DNA of 64,000 bases from Pseudomonas sp. BP8 (GTDB taxonomy: Bacteria; Pseudomonadota; Gammaproteobacteria; Pseudomonadales; Pseudomonadaceae), in assembly GCF_017875955.1 (NCBI RefSeq), contig NZ_JAGINK010000001.1, positions 2,758,501 through 2,822,500 on the forward strand, written 5' to 3'. Both the position numbers and the translations under genes were made by a program. This document shows, in pieces, positions 36,696 through 44,709 of this stretch. Below the pieces are notes generated by a model. That model ran no database searches. It was not told the DNA's origin and was given only the letters and a program-made list of their open reading frames with translations. Each line of letters begins with the position of its first letter. Position 1 is the stretch's first letter.

Positions 36696-37634
36696 ATGAA
36701 GGCTGTTCACATTCGTCTGCTGCACACCGCTGCTGTGCTGATCTGCCTGCAAGGCACGGCCAGCGCTACCGAGGGCAATGGCAACTCCTACCCGCTGGGT
36801 GTGGAGACCAACATGTCCGGGATGATGATGCCCGAGGGGCTCACTGCCCTGTTGTACTACACCCATTACGAGGCCTCCCACGTGAAGGCCAACGATGGCA
36901 GTGACAACCCCAATATCGCCCGCTATCGGCTCAAGTCCGACACCGTGTCCCTGCGCCTGAGCTATGTCTGGCCCGGGGTGAAATGGCTTGGCGCCAACGT
37001 CGAGACCCGCGCCGCGCTCGCCGTCCCCACCCTCGACCTGACCCTCGATGTCGCCCGCCCAGCGCCCTTGGCCCCGCTGGACAAGGGCGGCACCTCCACC
37101 GATCTCGGCGACCTCAGTTTTGCCCCGGTGCTGCTCGGCTGGCACGGCAGGACACTGCACCAGACCGCCGGCATCGAAACCTTTTTACCCACCGGTGCCT
37201 ACGACAAGGACGAACCGGTGAATACCGGCCGCAACTATTACCAGGTAGCGCCGTTCTATGCCGTGACCTGGCTGCCCTCGGCGCAGTGGGAGGCCAGTGC
37301 CAAGCTGCGCTATGGCGTCAACAGCAGGAACGACAAGACCGAGTACCGTTCCGGGGACGAACTGACCTTGGAGTTCAGTGGCGGGTATCGTTTCAACCAG
37401 GCTTTGAGTGCGGGTATCAACGGGTACCTCTATCGTCAGACTACGGATGACAAGCTTGATGGTGATGTGGTCAATGGCAATGGCAATCGTGGGTCGGTGA
37501 ATGCCGTGGGGCCGTATGTGATGTACCGGTTTAGCAAGGATTTTGCTGTGGTAGCCAAACTGCAGGAAGAGTTTGGGGCGAAGAACAAGGCTGAGGGGAC
37601 GCGGATGTGGTTGCAGGCGCGGTTGCCGTTTTGA
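36696..37634 (+). CDS. Outer-membrane protein, MetA-pathway-of-phenol-degradation family
   Basis: The 312-residue protein has a signal peptide (about residues 1-22), strongly alternating beta-strands and a C-terminal Phe (QARLPF) typical of outer-membrane barrels. It resembles the PF13557 group found beside aromatic catabolic genes, where it is thought to assist uptake of aromatic compounds. GAGGG 7 bases upstream marks the ATG at 36696. It closes the TetR-controlled operon, and its presence supports an aromatic substrate for the pathway. Confidence 0.8.
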   Translation: MKAVHIRLLHTAAVLICLQGTASATEGNGNSYPLGVETNMSGMMMPEGLTALLYYTHYEASHVKANDGSDNPNIARYRLKSDTVSLRLSYVWPGVKWLGANVETRAALAVPTLDLTLDVARPAPLAPLDKGGTSTDLGDLSFAPVLLGWHGRTLHQTAGIETFLPTGAYDKDEPVNTGRNYYQVAPFYAVTWLPSAQWEASAKLRYGVNSRNDKTEYRSGDELTLEFSGGYRFNQALSAGINGYLYRQTTDDKLDGDVVNGNGNRGSVNAVGPYVMYRFSKDFAVVAKLQEEFGAKNKAEGTRMWLQARLPF

Positions 37635-37689
37635 AGGGTGGCTCTTCTGCAGCTGCGGCTGGATTGAGTACGCCGGGGCTGCTTCGCAG

Positions 37690-37720
37690 CCCTTTCGCGA
37701 CACAAGGCCGCTCCCACAGG
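37690..37720 (+). repeat. Repeat element (31-bp copy also at 50469-50499)
   Basis: A 31-bp sequence beginning CCCTTTCGCGACACAAGG and ending with CTCCCACAGG is identical to 50469-50499. It lies between genes after an operon end, as REP-family elements do. A short CGGGGCTGCTTCGCAGCCC hairpin immediately precedes it (about 37674-37692). It belongs to a different REP type from the paired copies at 55199 and 63321. Confidence 0.7.
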
Positions 37721-37841
37721 AGCTGTGCAAACCTACAGATTGGCGCCGGACTGGTCCGAAAGGGGCGCGAAGCGGACCCGGCATTGCAGGCTTGCACGAT
37801 AAAATCAGCAGTGACATAAAAGCCTTGAAAGGGAGGCGCTC

Positions 37842-37952
37842 ATGCTGCGAGTTGCGGTCAGTAGCAGCACCACAGCCGCGCAAGGCTCACATGTGTTACG
37901 GGCTGATTGGCGTGCGATGAGCCAGGACGAGATTGACCGGATTGAGGGGTAG
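37842..37952 (+). CDS. Possible small protein of 36 residues, or start of a decayed gene
   Basis: A strong ribosome site (AAAGGGAGG, 5 bases before the ATG) opens a 36-codon frame beginning MLRVAVSSSTTAAQ and ending DEIDRIEG at a TAG. The frame continues past the TAG for over 30 more codons with reasonable composition, so this may be a gene broken by a stop. I recognise no family. The rest of the 37635-38088 gap holds the repeat at 37690 and nothing else I can support. Confidence 0.35.
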   Translation: MLRVAVSSSTTAAQGSHVLRADWRAMSQDEIDRIEG

Positions 37953-38088
37953 CAGGCGGTCCTGACAGGCAAAAAATTCACGGTGAGTTCAGGCAAACAT
38001 CGGCGATTCATCCTGTTTCAGCTGCTCCCGAGCGCCATATGGAATATCCTTGCGCTACGCAATCAACTTCGAAGCAGTGAATTGAACG

Positions 38089-38598
38089 ATGGGTTTTGAA
38101 CAACTAGCAGAGCTACGTGACCGCCTCAGGTCGGAAAAACAGCAGGCAAAGGCCGATAGCGCACCAACCCCCAAGCGCAAGTCCTCCCCGCAGGCCAAGC
38201 CTCGCGAGCAGGATCCGGCAGTGGAAGCGATCTGGCCATTGCAGAAGCATTTTCCATTGGCTTTCCCTGTCAATCCGGCCCCCAAAGTGCCGCTCAAGGA
38301 GGGTATCTTCAAGGATGCCGAGCAACACCTTGAGCTGCTCGGATTGACCCGCGAACAGCTTAAGCTGGGCATCTCGACCTGGTGTCGGGGAAGTCGCTAC
38401 TGGGCAAGCATGGTGGAGGATGCACCGCGCCTTGACTTGAATGGGCAAACTTCTGGCACAGTGACTGCAGCACAGGCGCTGTATGCGAAGCATCAAGCTT
38501 CGCGGCAACGCAGCCAGGGCCGAAAAAATCGTGTGAAGTCGAAAGCGGATGTCCCGGCCTCTGCCGCGGTTACCACGGCGGAGCAGACTACGGACTGA
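38089..38598 (+). CDS. ProQ/FinO domain RNA-binding protein
   Basis: The 169-residue protein has a basic, low-complexity amino end (residues 1-45), a ProQ/FinO core (about residues 46-125: WPLQKHFPLAF, KVPLKEGIFKDAEQ, GISTWCRGSRYWASM) and a basic tail rich in Arg, Lys and Ala. Such proteins bind structured mRNAs and small RNAs as chaperones. It is a single gene followed by a very strong terminator at 38688. It sits immediately beside the island border and, by composition, belongs to the host chromosome. Confidence 0.85.
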   Translation: MGFEQLAELRDRLRSEKQQAKADSAPTPKRKSSPQAKPREQDPAVEAIWPLQKHFPLAFPVNPAPKVPLKEGIFKDAEQHLELLGLTREQLKLGISTWCRGSRYWASMVEDAPRLDLNGQTSGTVTAAQALYAKHQASRQRSQGRKNRVKSKADVPASAAVTTAEQTTD

Positions 38599-38687
38599 GT
38601 TCGTCGCGCTCTGCCTTGTGCTTCTTCAGCACCCTAGCTCAGGGGTCAAGCACAGCAGGCATGAAGTTCTCGTCAGAGACCTACATC

Positions 38688-38721
38688 AAAGGAGGCGCCG
38701 CAAGGCGCCTCCTTTGTTTTT
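38688..38721 (+). terminator. Strong rho-independent terminator
   Basis: AAAGGAGGCGCC-GCAA-GGCGCCTCCTTT is a perfect 12-bp stem with a GCAA tetraloop, followed by GTTTTT. It ends the ProQ-like transcript on the + strand and lies just past the stop of the truncated nhaA copy. It is probably the original border between these two genes before the island arrived. Confidence 0.85.
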
Positions 38722-39275
38722 CAAGCTAAACGCTTGGGCGCAAAGCGCAAGATCAAACAGGCAATCACCGCCGAAACCAGCGAGCCGAGCAACGTGCCGA
38801 TCTTCGCCTGATCAATCAGCGCCTGCTGCCCAGGAAACGCCAGCTCGCCAATGAACAGGCTCATGGTAAAGCCAATCCCGCAGAGCATCGCCACACCATA
38901 AACCTGCAGCCAGCTAGCCCCCTGAGGCTTGGACGCCAAGCCGGTCTTCACCGCCAGCAGCACCCCTGCGAACACGCCGAGCTGTTTGCCCAGCAGCAAC
39001 CCCAAGGCCACGGCCAGCGGCAGCGGTGCCAGTGCATCACTCAGGTTCAGGTGGGTGAACGACACCCCGGCATTGGCAAAGCCGAACACCGGCACGATCA
39101 GAAACGCGACCCACGGCGCGATGCCATGCTCGAGGGTCAGCAGCGGGCTCTTGCTGTCGCCGGCGGTGTAGGGGATGAGCAAGGCACCGACAACGCCGGC
39201 AATGCTTTCGTACACAGCCTAGAGCTGGGTGAAGTACCAGAGAACAGCCAATGTGATCAGGTGGAGCCGCAATAC
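38721..39275 (-). pseudogene. nhaA: 5'-truncated nhaA copy at the left edge of the island
   Basis: On the minus strand this encodes only the C-terminal ~160 residues of the Na+/H+ antiporter NhaA, ending RFAPKRLA. From 38732 to 39204 it is identical to the intact gene at 46793. Beyond 39204 similarity drops abruptly but continues as a degenerate stretch (LAVLWYFTQL matching VAALWYFTLL) with an in-frame TAG at about 39222-39224, fading out near 39275. It cannot make a working antiporter. It is the displaced old 3' end of nhaA joined to a diverged scrap, and it marks the left border of the inserted region. Confidence 0.85.
38732..39204. repeat. 473-bp direct repeat, left copy (nhaA 3' end)
   Basis: Comparison line by line shows no difference between 38732-39204 and 46798-47270, a constant offset of 8066 bp. 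The two copies are in the same orientation and bracket the AT-rich gene cluster. Flanks differ on both sides. The length is far beyond a site-specific att core and suggests homologous recombination or gene conversion. Confidence 0.9.
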
Positions 39276-39364
39276 TTTATGGTAGCTAATGATAACTTGC
39301 ATGTGAAAGCGTAGGGCTAATATAGGATGATGTCTAAGATTTGCATGTGTGACAGATATTGTAA

Positions 39365-39421
39365 GTGACTGGGAAGTCACGCTAAGGGTAATTGATGCAT
39401 GAAGTACAAGCTGTATTGACT
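39365..39421 (+). promoter_or_regulatory. Palindrome and possible -35 upstream of the halogenase operon
   Basis: GTGACT-GGGA-AGTCAC (39365-39380) is a perfect 6+4+6 inverted repeat, the best operator candidate for the island's own LysR regulator. TTGACT at 39416-39421 could be a -35 element, though no clear -10 was found 17 bp later. The surrounding 39276-39579 is AT-rich with TTGCATGTG repeated twice (about 39297 and 39341) and no gene. Confidence 0.45.
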
Positions 39422-39579
39422 CTAACAAACCAAGTAGTTCGAATTGAGCTTGGTGAGTGAGATTGACGTGTTTTGGGAATTAATTCAATTCCATGACAGG
39501 GGCTAATGCCGCAGGAGGGAATCAGTTAGGATCCAGCTTCGGTCGTGATATTAATTTTCGCGCCATCGGAGACTCTCTC

Positions 39580-40320
39580 ATGTTAAATAATAAAATTGCT
39601 CAAGCGGCTCTGATCGATGTTCTGAACTCTAATCCGTTTGCTGGGCGTGATTTGTTTTGGGAACAACACCGCTTTGCACGTGACGGGTATCTAAAGATTA
39701 ATCACCTAATGGATCCTCTGGTGCGAGATCACGTTTCAGAGGACGTAAAGTACTTGTTGGCAAATTACTCTAAGCGTCGTGACTTTCTAATCGAGTCCAC
39801 AGGTAACACGCCCAGGCATCTGAGTAATGTACCTCAGGATAAAATTGAAAAGTATGGGGCGTTTATTCCTGTGGCTTATTCATCAAGGTATTTGATGGGT
39901 TTGGTTGAAAGCATTGTGAGAGAGGAGGTGATTGCTACGCCTTGGAAGTGGGATAACTACATAATTAATTGTCAGCATAAGTCAGGTGACACTCATGGGT
40001 GGCACTGGGGCGACTATCCCTACACAATAATTTGGATTGTTGAAGCTCCTGAGATTGAGGCGGGAGGTTTGCTGGAGTGTGTCCCTCATACGCACTGGGA
40101 TAAGAAAAATCCGCGGATTGAAAATCTATTGATTGACAATAAGATCGAATCTTACTTCCATTTAACTGGTGATGTGTATCTCCTAAAGGCGGATACGACT
40201 CTGCACAGAGTCAAGCCCATCACGGAGAATGTAACAAGGATAATCCTAAATACAACTTGGGAGCGTGCCCGAGATATAAATCGAGTAGTTGAACATGAAA
40301 CGTTCGTGTTTCGCGATTGA
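39580..40320 (+). CDS. Fe(II)/2-oxoglutarate amino-acid halogenase, BesD-like
   Basis: The 246-residue 2OG-iron enzyme has His142 and His209 as iron ligands. The usual carboxylate position is Gly144 (HGWHWGDYPY), the HxG signature of radical halogenases that frees a site for chloride. Arg220 is a likely 2OG contact. In Streptomyces BesD, as I recall, H134, H137, G139, D140, H204, N219 and T221 line iron and substrate. Here H139, H142, G144, D145, H209, N224 and T226 match with constant spacing, so free lysine or a similar amino acid is the likely substrate. The start at 39580 has GGAG 8 bases upstream. An in-frame ATG at 39493 lacks one. Confidence 0.87.
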   Translation: MLNNKIAQAALIDVLNSNPFAGRDLFWEQHRFARDGYLKINHLMDPLVRDHVSEDVKYLLANYSKRRDFLIESTGNTPRHLSNVPQDKIEKYGAFIPVAYSSRYLMGLVESIVREEVIATPWKWDNYIINCQHKSGDTHGWHWGDYPYTIIWIVEAPEIEAGGLLECVPHTHWDKKNPRIENLLIDNKIESYFHLTGDVYLLKADTTLHRVKPITENVTRIILNTTWERARDINRVVEHETFVFRD

Positions 40321-40333
40321 ATGGTGATGTCTC

Positions 40334-40792
40334 ATGGGAAGGGTTAAGTATTCGCACACGAATCTCGTAGCTACTGATTGGAAACGAATAGCCAATTTCT
40401 ACATCAATGTTTTTGACTGTGTGCAGGTGGGACCGATACGGCGGCTTAGAGGTGATGCAATCGCTGCCGGTACTGGACTTGATGATCCTGAAATCGAGGG
40501 CGTTCACTTGCGGTTACCCGGTAATGGGAATGATGGGCCCACGCTCGAAATCTTTCAATATAAGAAAATATCATGTGAAGCAGAGCGGGTGGCAAATTCG
40601 CGTGGATTAACACATCTGGCTTTTGAAGTTGCAGATATGGAGGATGTATGTTCTAAAGTTATACGAAACGGGGGTTGGATGCTGGGTTCGTTAGCAAGGC
40701 AGCTAATTGTCGGGGTGGGAACGTGCACCTTCATTTATGTCAGGGACCCGGACAGAAATATAATTGAAATTCAAGTTTGGGAGGAAGCATGA
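40334..40792 (+). CDS. VOC superfamily (glyoxalase/dioxygenase fold) metal enzyme
   Basis: The 152-residue protein has two beta-alpha-beta-beta-beta modules and a full metal set, His8, Glu72, His94 and Glu145, as in glyoxalase I and methylmalonyl-CoA epimerase. It starts 14 bp after the halogenase stop and overlaps the next gene by 4 bases. No counterpart is known to me in the Streptomyces bes pathway. It may process a reactive intermediate such as the aldehyde released by the diiron oxidase, isomerise the product, or give self-resistance. Those roles are conjecture. The low GC matches the rest of the island. Confidence 0.78.
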   Translation: MGRVKYSHTNLVATDWKRIANFYINVFDCVQVGPIRRLRGDAIAAGTGLDDPEIEGVHLRLPGNGNDGPTLEIFQYKKISCEAERVANSRGLTHLAFEVADMEDVCSKVIRNGGWMLGSLARQLIVGVGTCTFIYVRDPDRNIIEIQVWEEA

Positions 40793-41235
40793 CCAAGGTA
40801 TTAGCTCAGTTTGATTTAGTGGCGCCTAAATATCCGAAGGGCAATGGTTTAATGGATCCATTTTACTCTTCTGCTTCTTATGTTAATGGCTTGGCAGAGG
40901 CGCATCCAGGGTTTGTTTGGAGGGAAAAAAATGAAGACTTAGAATTGCTCAAGGAGTTATGGGGTGAGGGATATCTCTATACCCTCTCTGTCTGGTCAGA
41001 TGTTGAGTCGCTTAAAGGATTTCTCTTCAATACTCCGCATGTAGAATTTATGCGTCGGGGACGTGACTGGTTTAATCCATGGGTTCAGCCGCGATTAGTG
41101 TTGTGGTGGATAGATCAAGGTAGCATTCCAACACTTCATGATGCACACGAGCGCTTGACCTTGCTTTATGAGCGAGGTCCTTCATACGAGGCATTCGATT
41201 TACATAGCTGTGACTTCCCGGTTTCAATGTATTAG
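40789..41235 (+). CDS. DUF3291 domain protein
   Basis: The 148-residue protein begins MTKVLAQFDLVAPKY and has the alpha-beta-barrel look of the DUF3291/antibiotic-monooxygenase-like dimers, with Trp-rich strands (LYTLSVWSDVESLKGF, PRLVLWWIDQG). GGAGGA at 40780-40785 and the ATGA overlap with the VOC gene fix the ATG at 40789. Function is unknown. Members often sit in oxidative or biosynthetic operons. It sits between halogenase and oxidase genes, which suggests a pathway role rather than regulation. Confidence 0.75.
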   Translation: MTKVLAQFDLVAPKYPKGNGLMDPFYSSASYVNGLAEAHPGFVWREKNEDLELLKELWGEGYLYTLSVWSDVESLKGFLFNTPHVEFMRRGRDWFNPWVQPRLVLWWIDQGSIPTLHDAHERLTLLYERGPSYEAFDLHSCDFPVSMY

Positions 41236-41243
41236 GAGTGAAT

Positions 41244-42119
41244 ATGAGTGCGCTGGATAGAAATGTACAGATGAAATTGTCGAACTATTATCGGGTTTTT
41301 TTAGGTGATCCCGCAAGGCTGGTTGCTCACCAAGAGGGGATACGGTTGCTTAGAGAGGACGTTGAGAGCTTGGAGGATTGTTGGAATGCGGAGGAAGAAG
41401 CTGGGATTAGTGGACTTGATTTGCCCAGATCTCAGGCTGAGTTTTTAGAATGGTATTTGATGTTTGAGAAAAAGATGAATGCCGACATTCAGTACTTTAT
41501 CGATTACATGAGGTGTTGCGCAAGTGCGGAAGAGGTTGCTTATTACATATGCATGGAAGAAATGGTTGACGGTTCTTTTGATGACCTGATGGCTATGGTG
41601 CAATTAGGGATGCCCATTAACTGCAAGATGATTGCTGGTGAGAACTACTGGGATGAGATGGGGGGTGGTGACTATTCTGCAGTGCACACGACCATGTTTA
41701 AAACGTCTTCGGCTTATATGAGAAGGATTTTGAATGGTAAGGATGTTTCTATAGATAGTCCAAGTACAGAGTGTTTGATGAATGGGAACATTCTGCTGAT
41801 GTGGGCTCTTCGCAGAGAATACAATATACGCTTGGTAGGTGCTATGGGGCTCGTAGAAGGTTCTGCTCCAGTTCGATTCGGAGCTACAACGGCTGCAATG
41901 GAGCGTCTTGGTCTGCCCAAGGAAGTTGTCGCGTATCACAAGGCTCATATCAGTATTGATACACATCACAGTAGGGCCTGGTATGAATCCTTGCTTAAAC
42001 ATTACTCTAGCTGTGGGGGCGCGGTTTTAAGAGAGCTGGCCTTGGGTGTGAGTATTAGGTACAACGTTGCTATCAGGTATTACAAGTATATGTATGGTGC
42101 AATGCGGAGCTTATCATGA
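41244..42119 (+). CDS. Haem-oxygenase-like diiron oxidase (HDO), BesC-like
   Basis: The 291-residue all-helical protein carries the ligand set of HDO enzymes: Glu105 or Glu106 in YICMEEMVDG, Glu138 and His148 in WDEMGGGDYSAVH, Glu205 in GLVEGSAPVRF, and His235, Asp239 and His241/242 in KAHISIDTHHSRAW. HDO relatives include UndA, SznF and BesC. BesC splits 4-chlorolysine into 4-chloroallylglycine, formaldehyde and ammonia. The neighbouring BesD-like halogenase makes that C-C cleavage the leading hypothesis. AGGAG precedes the ATG at 41244 by 5 bases. It overlaps the ligase gene by 4 bases (42116-42119). Confidence 0.85.
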   Translation: MSALDRNVQMKLSNYYRVFLGDPARLVAHQEGIRLLREDVESLEDCWNAEEEAGISGLDLPRSQAEFLEWYLMFEKKMNADIQYFIDYMRCCASAEEVAYYICMEEMVDGSFDDLMAMVQLGMPINCKMIAGENYWDEMGGGDYSAVHTTMFKTSSAYMRRILNGKDVSIDSPSTECLMNGNILLMWALRREYNIRLVGAMGLVEGSAPVRFGATTAAMERLGLPKEVVAYHKAHISIDTHHSRAWYESLLKHYSSCGGAVLRELALGVSIRYNVAIRYYKYMYGAMRSLS

Positions 42120-43351
42120 AGGATGTGATTCGTGCTGTGGTAGTGGTTGATCCGATCGGGTCTGCATTTAAATATGGGTGCGAGATTAGATCAATGGGGT
42201 ATCAAGCTGTCGCACTGATAACCAAAAATAGATATTCTGAGGGATTAAATAAGTTTCATAACGTTTCTGGTTATGAAGTGGTTTTGTTTTCCTCAACTCT
42301 AGAGGAGGCAGTCGCGGTCCTCTCAGACTTCCAGGTGCGTGCAGTGATACCTGGCTCCGATGTTGGGATAACAATGTCGGACAATCTTGCTGAGTATCTA
42401 TCATTGCTAGGTAATTCAACTGAGACTAGTTTGGCCAGATTTGATAAGTTGGAAATGAAACTGCGCCTCGGTCAATTTGGGGTGCGATCAACTCCAGCTC
42501 ATAGCTTGTCTATTGATGGTCTCATAAAGGGGCATGAGTTGAATCTACCTTACCCTGTAGTAGTCAAGCCAACTCAGGGTACTGGTAGCAGGAATGTAAG
42601 AGTTTGCTGTTCTAGGAGTGATGTATATAAAGCGCTCGCGGCTATCGAGACAGTTGAGTCGGCTTTGCCTGAGCCGGATAGACAGGTGTTAGTAGAGGAG
42701 TATATACCAGGCACTGAATATTTTGTGGTAACGGCTAATCTAGGACGTCCGAATTTTAAGCGAATGCTATGTTTTGCAGAATATGAAAAAATTCAAGTTG
42801 GGGATAATCCTAGTGTTTACAGAAATATTCGATCAATTGCAACGGATAGTGAGAAGGCTAGAGAGGTATTTTCATATGTCTGTGATATCAATTCTGCCAT
42901 AGGCGCCGACTTCGGTATCAATGATGTTGAGCTGAAGATTAATACGGCTGGGGTTTTTGTTATAGAACAAAATGGTAGGCTGCCCGGCGCTAACGTACCT
43001 GTGTTGATTGAGAAGTGTACTGGGCTGAATTGCTACCGTTTGAATGTAGATATCTTTTTGAGTAAAGCATGTCTTGAGTTATCACCACCGTGCTATTCGA
43101 GGCACTTTTGTGTGTGCTGCCTGATAACTGAGGAAGCAGGGGTAATGGGCGAGGTTGAAGGTATTGGGCTGGTCGAATCACTAGAGTCTTTTGATGCGCT
43201 ACAACTTATGGTGTCGGCCGGTGAGCATGTGCGCGCGACCCAAGACTTTCTCTCTGCATGGGCGTTTGTATACTTGATACATGAGGATCCTTGGGTGTTG
43301 CGTAAGGATTCTGAGCGTGTGCACGCTTCTTTGAGGATGAGATTGGCTTAG
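42116..43351 (+). CDS. ATP-grasp amino-acid ligase
   Basis: The 411-residue ATP-grasp protein has the flexible nucleotide loop VVVKPTQGTGSRNV near residue 145, VEEYIPGTEYFVV near residue 195 and the metal/phosphate segment FVIEQNGRLPGANVP near residue 283 with the Glu, Asn and Arg needed. It resembles carboxylate-amine ligases that make dipeptides or amidated amino acids. In the bes pathway an ATP-dependent ligase couples an amino acid to glutamate, so a similar capping of the chlorinated or unsaturated amino acid is inferred. Its ATG lies inside the HDO stop overlap, implying coupled translation. Confidence 0.83.
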   Translation: MKDVIRAVVVVDPIGSAFKYGCEIRSMGYQAVALITKNRYSEGLNKFHNVSGYEVVLFSSTLEEAVAVLSDFQVRAVIPGSDVGITMSDNLAEYLSLLGNSTETSLARFDKLEMKLRLGQFGVRSTPAHSLSIDGLIKGHELNLPYPVVVKPTQGTGSRNVRVCCSRSDVYKALAAIETVESALPEPDRQVLVEEYIPGTEYFVVTANLGRPNFKRMLCFAEYEKIQVGDNPSVYRNIRSIATDSEKAREVFSYVCDINSAIGADFGINDVELKINTAGVFVIEQNGRLPGANVPVLIEKCTGLNCYRLNVDIFLSKACLELSPPCYSRHFCVCCLITEEAGVMGEVEGIGLVESLESFDALQLMVSAGEHVRATQDFLSAWAFVYLIHEDPWVLRKDSERVHASLRMRLA

Positions 43352-43396
43352 TGGTGTGATGGGTTTTATCGTATAGGTCGCCTAGGGAGAGGTGCA

Positions 43397-44650
43397 GTGA
43401 GCTGGATCATATTTATTTGCTTCATGCTCCTTGTCGCGGAAGTACTAGGCCGTTTGGCGACAGCGCTTGGGCAGAGCAGGGTCATCGGTGAGATAGCCGC
43501 TGGTGTAGTACTGGGGCCTATAATTTTGGGAGGATTTTTTCATGAGGCCTCATCGCTAATTATTACAGGTGGAGACGATGTAATTAGAGGTCTTAGTGAA
43601 TTAGCACTTATACTGATGATTTTTGAAGTCCCTTGGCATGTTTCAAGGTTGGAAAGTCGTGAGTGTAAGGTAAAGAATTCGTCGAAACTTGTGATATCGT
43701 TATTTGGAGTCATTATTCCTTTTGTAACGGGTGCTGTGATTGGAGCCTGGTCGTGGGACAAAATTGCACCGACGCAGCCATATTGGCAATACATAATCTT
43801 TTGTGGAGTTGTACTATCGGTAACGGCCCTTCCAGTTCTGATTCGGTTGATAGAGTCAAATCTAGCTGTTGATCGCCAAGCCGCCAGTCTAGCCTTGGGG
43901 GTGGCGGTTTATACAGATGTTTTCGGTTGGCTTGCTTTGGCGATAGTTCTAGCTTTTGAATATACAGATAGCTGGGGCGTGCTTTGGACATCGTTGGAAG
44001 TAGGCTGCTTTATATTGGTCGGTGCTGCTTCTTTATTAGTGGTCAGGCCATGGTTTAACGATTCATCTATTTTAAGTGGAGTGCAAGGGAAGACCAAAAT
44101 ACTTGTCGTGCTTTTATGCTGTCTTACCATGTCGGAACTTACTGCCCGGCTCGGGTTTCATCATGCGATTGGATCCGTGATCTCTGCCTATGTGTTTCGC
44201 GATGTACCTGGGGTCAAGAGGCTTTGGAAGAAGTGGATCGGAAGGTTTAGCGCTATATTGCTAACGCCTCTATTCTTTGTTTATTCGGGCATGCAAGTTA
44301 AGTATGAGGTTCTTGTTGGAGTTGATGTATGGGTCTGGGGGGCGGTTTTTTTTCTCGGTGGGACGGCTGGGAAAGTCGCAGGATCCTATATTGGCGGTCG
44401 GTTAATCGGATTGGGAGGGAGGTCTTCGTTGGAGTTGGGTATTTTGATGAACACTAAAGGTCTTATTGAACTGGTAATTTTAAATGTAGGATTGCAGGAG
44501 GGTATCTTGTCAGACATTTCCTATAGTGTGCTTTTGTTGATCTCACTGGTGTCAACCATGTTGACATTGCCGCTCATAAGACTTTCTAATTGCCTGGGAT
44601 TTTCTTCCGTAGGCGATCGGGACAATCAGAACGGACGCTTTAGGGATTAA
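43397..44650 (+). CDS. Cation:proton antiporter family membrane protein (CPA2/KefB-like)
   Basis: The 417-residue protein has about 12 hydrophobic segments and the Na+/H+ exchanger-domain core LGQSRVIGEIAAGVVLGP near residue 26. A conserved acidic site lies in the LALGVAVYTDVFGWL segment near residue 163. The GTG start at 43397 follows GGGAGAGG. It has no C-terminal TrkA-N regulatory domain. Antiporter-like proteins occur in some natural-product clusters as exporters or ion-balance systems. Here it may help self-protection or product export. Low GC and the tight spacing put it in the island operon. Confidence 0.8.
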   Translation: MSWIIFICFMLLVAEVLGRLATALGQSRVIGEIAAGVVLGPIILGGFFHEASSLIITGGDDVIRGLSELALILMIFEVPWHVSRLESRECKVKNSSKLVISLFGVIIPFVTGAVIGAWSWDKIAPTQPYWQYIIFCGVVLSVTALPVLIRLIESNLAVDRQAASLALGVAVYTDVFGWLALAIVLAFEYTDSWGVLWTSLEVGCFILVGAASLLVVRPWFNDSSILSGVQGKTKILVVLLCCLTMSELTARLGFHHAIGSVISAYVFRDVPGVKRLWKKWIGRFSAILLTPLFFVYSGMQVKYEVLVGVDVWVWGAVFFLGGTAGKVAGSYIGGRLIGLGGRSSLELGILMNTKGLIELVILNVGLQEGILSDISYSVLLLISLVSTMLTLPLIRLSNCLGFSSVGDRDNQNGRFRD

Positions 44651-44709
44651 ATAGTTGGAGGTTGGGCATTTGCTTGTGGTTCAAGGCGAAAATAAAAAGG
44701 GAACATGCT

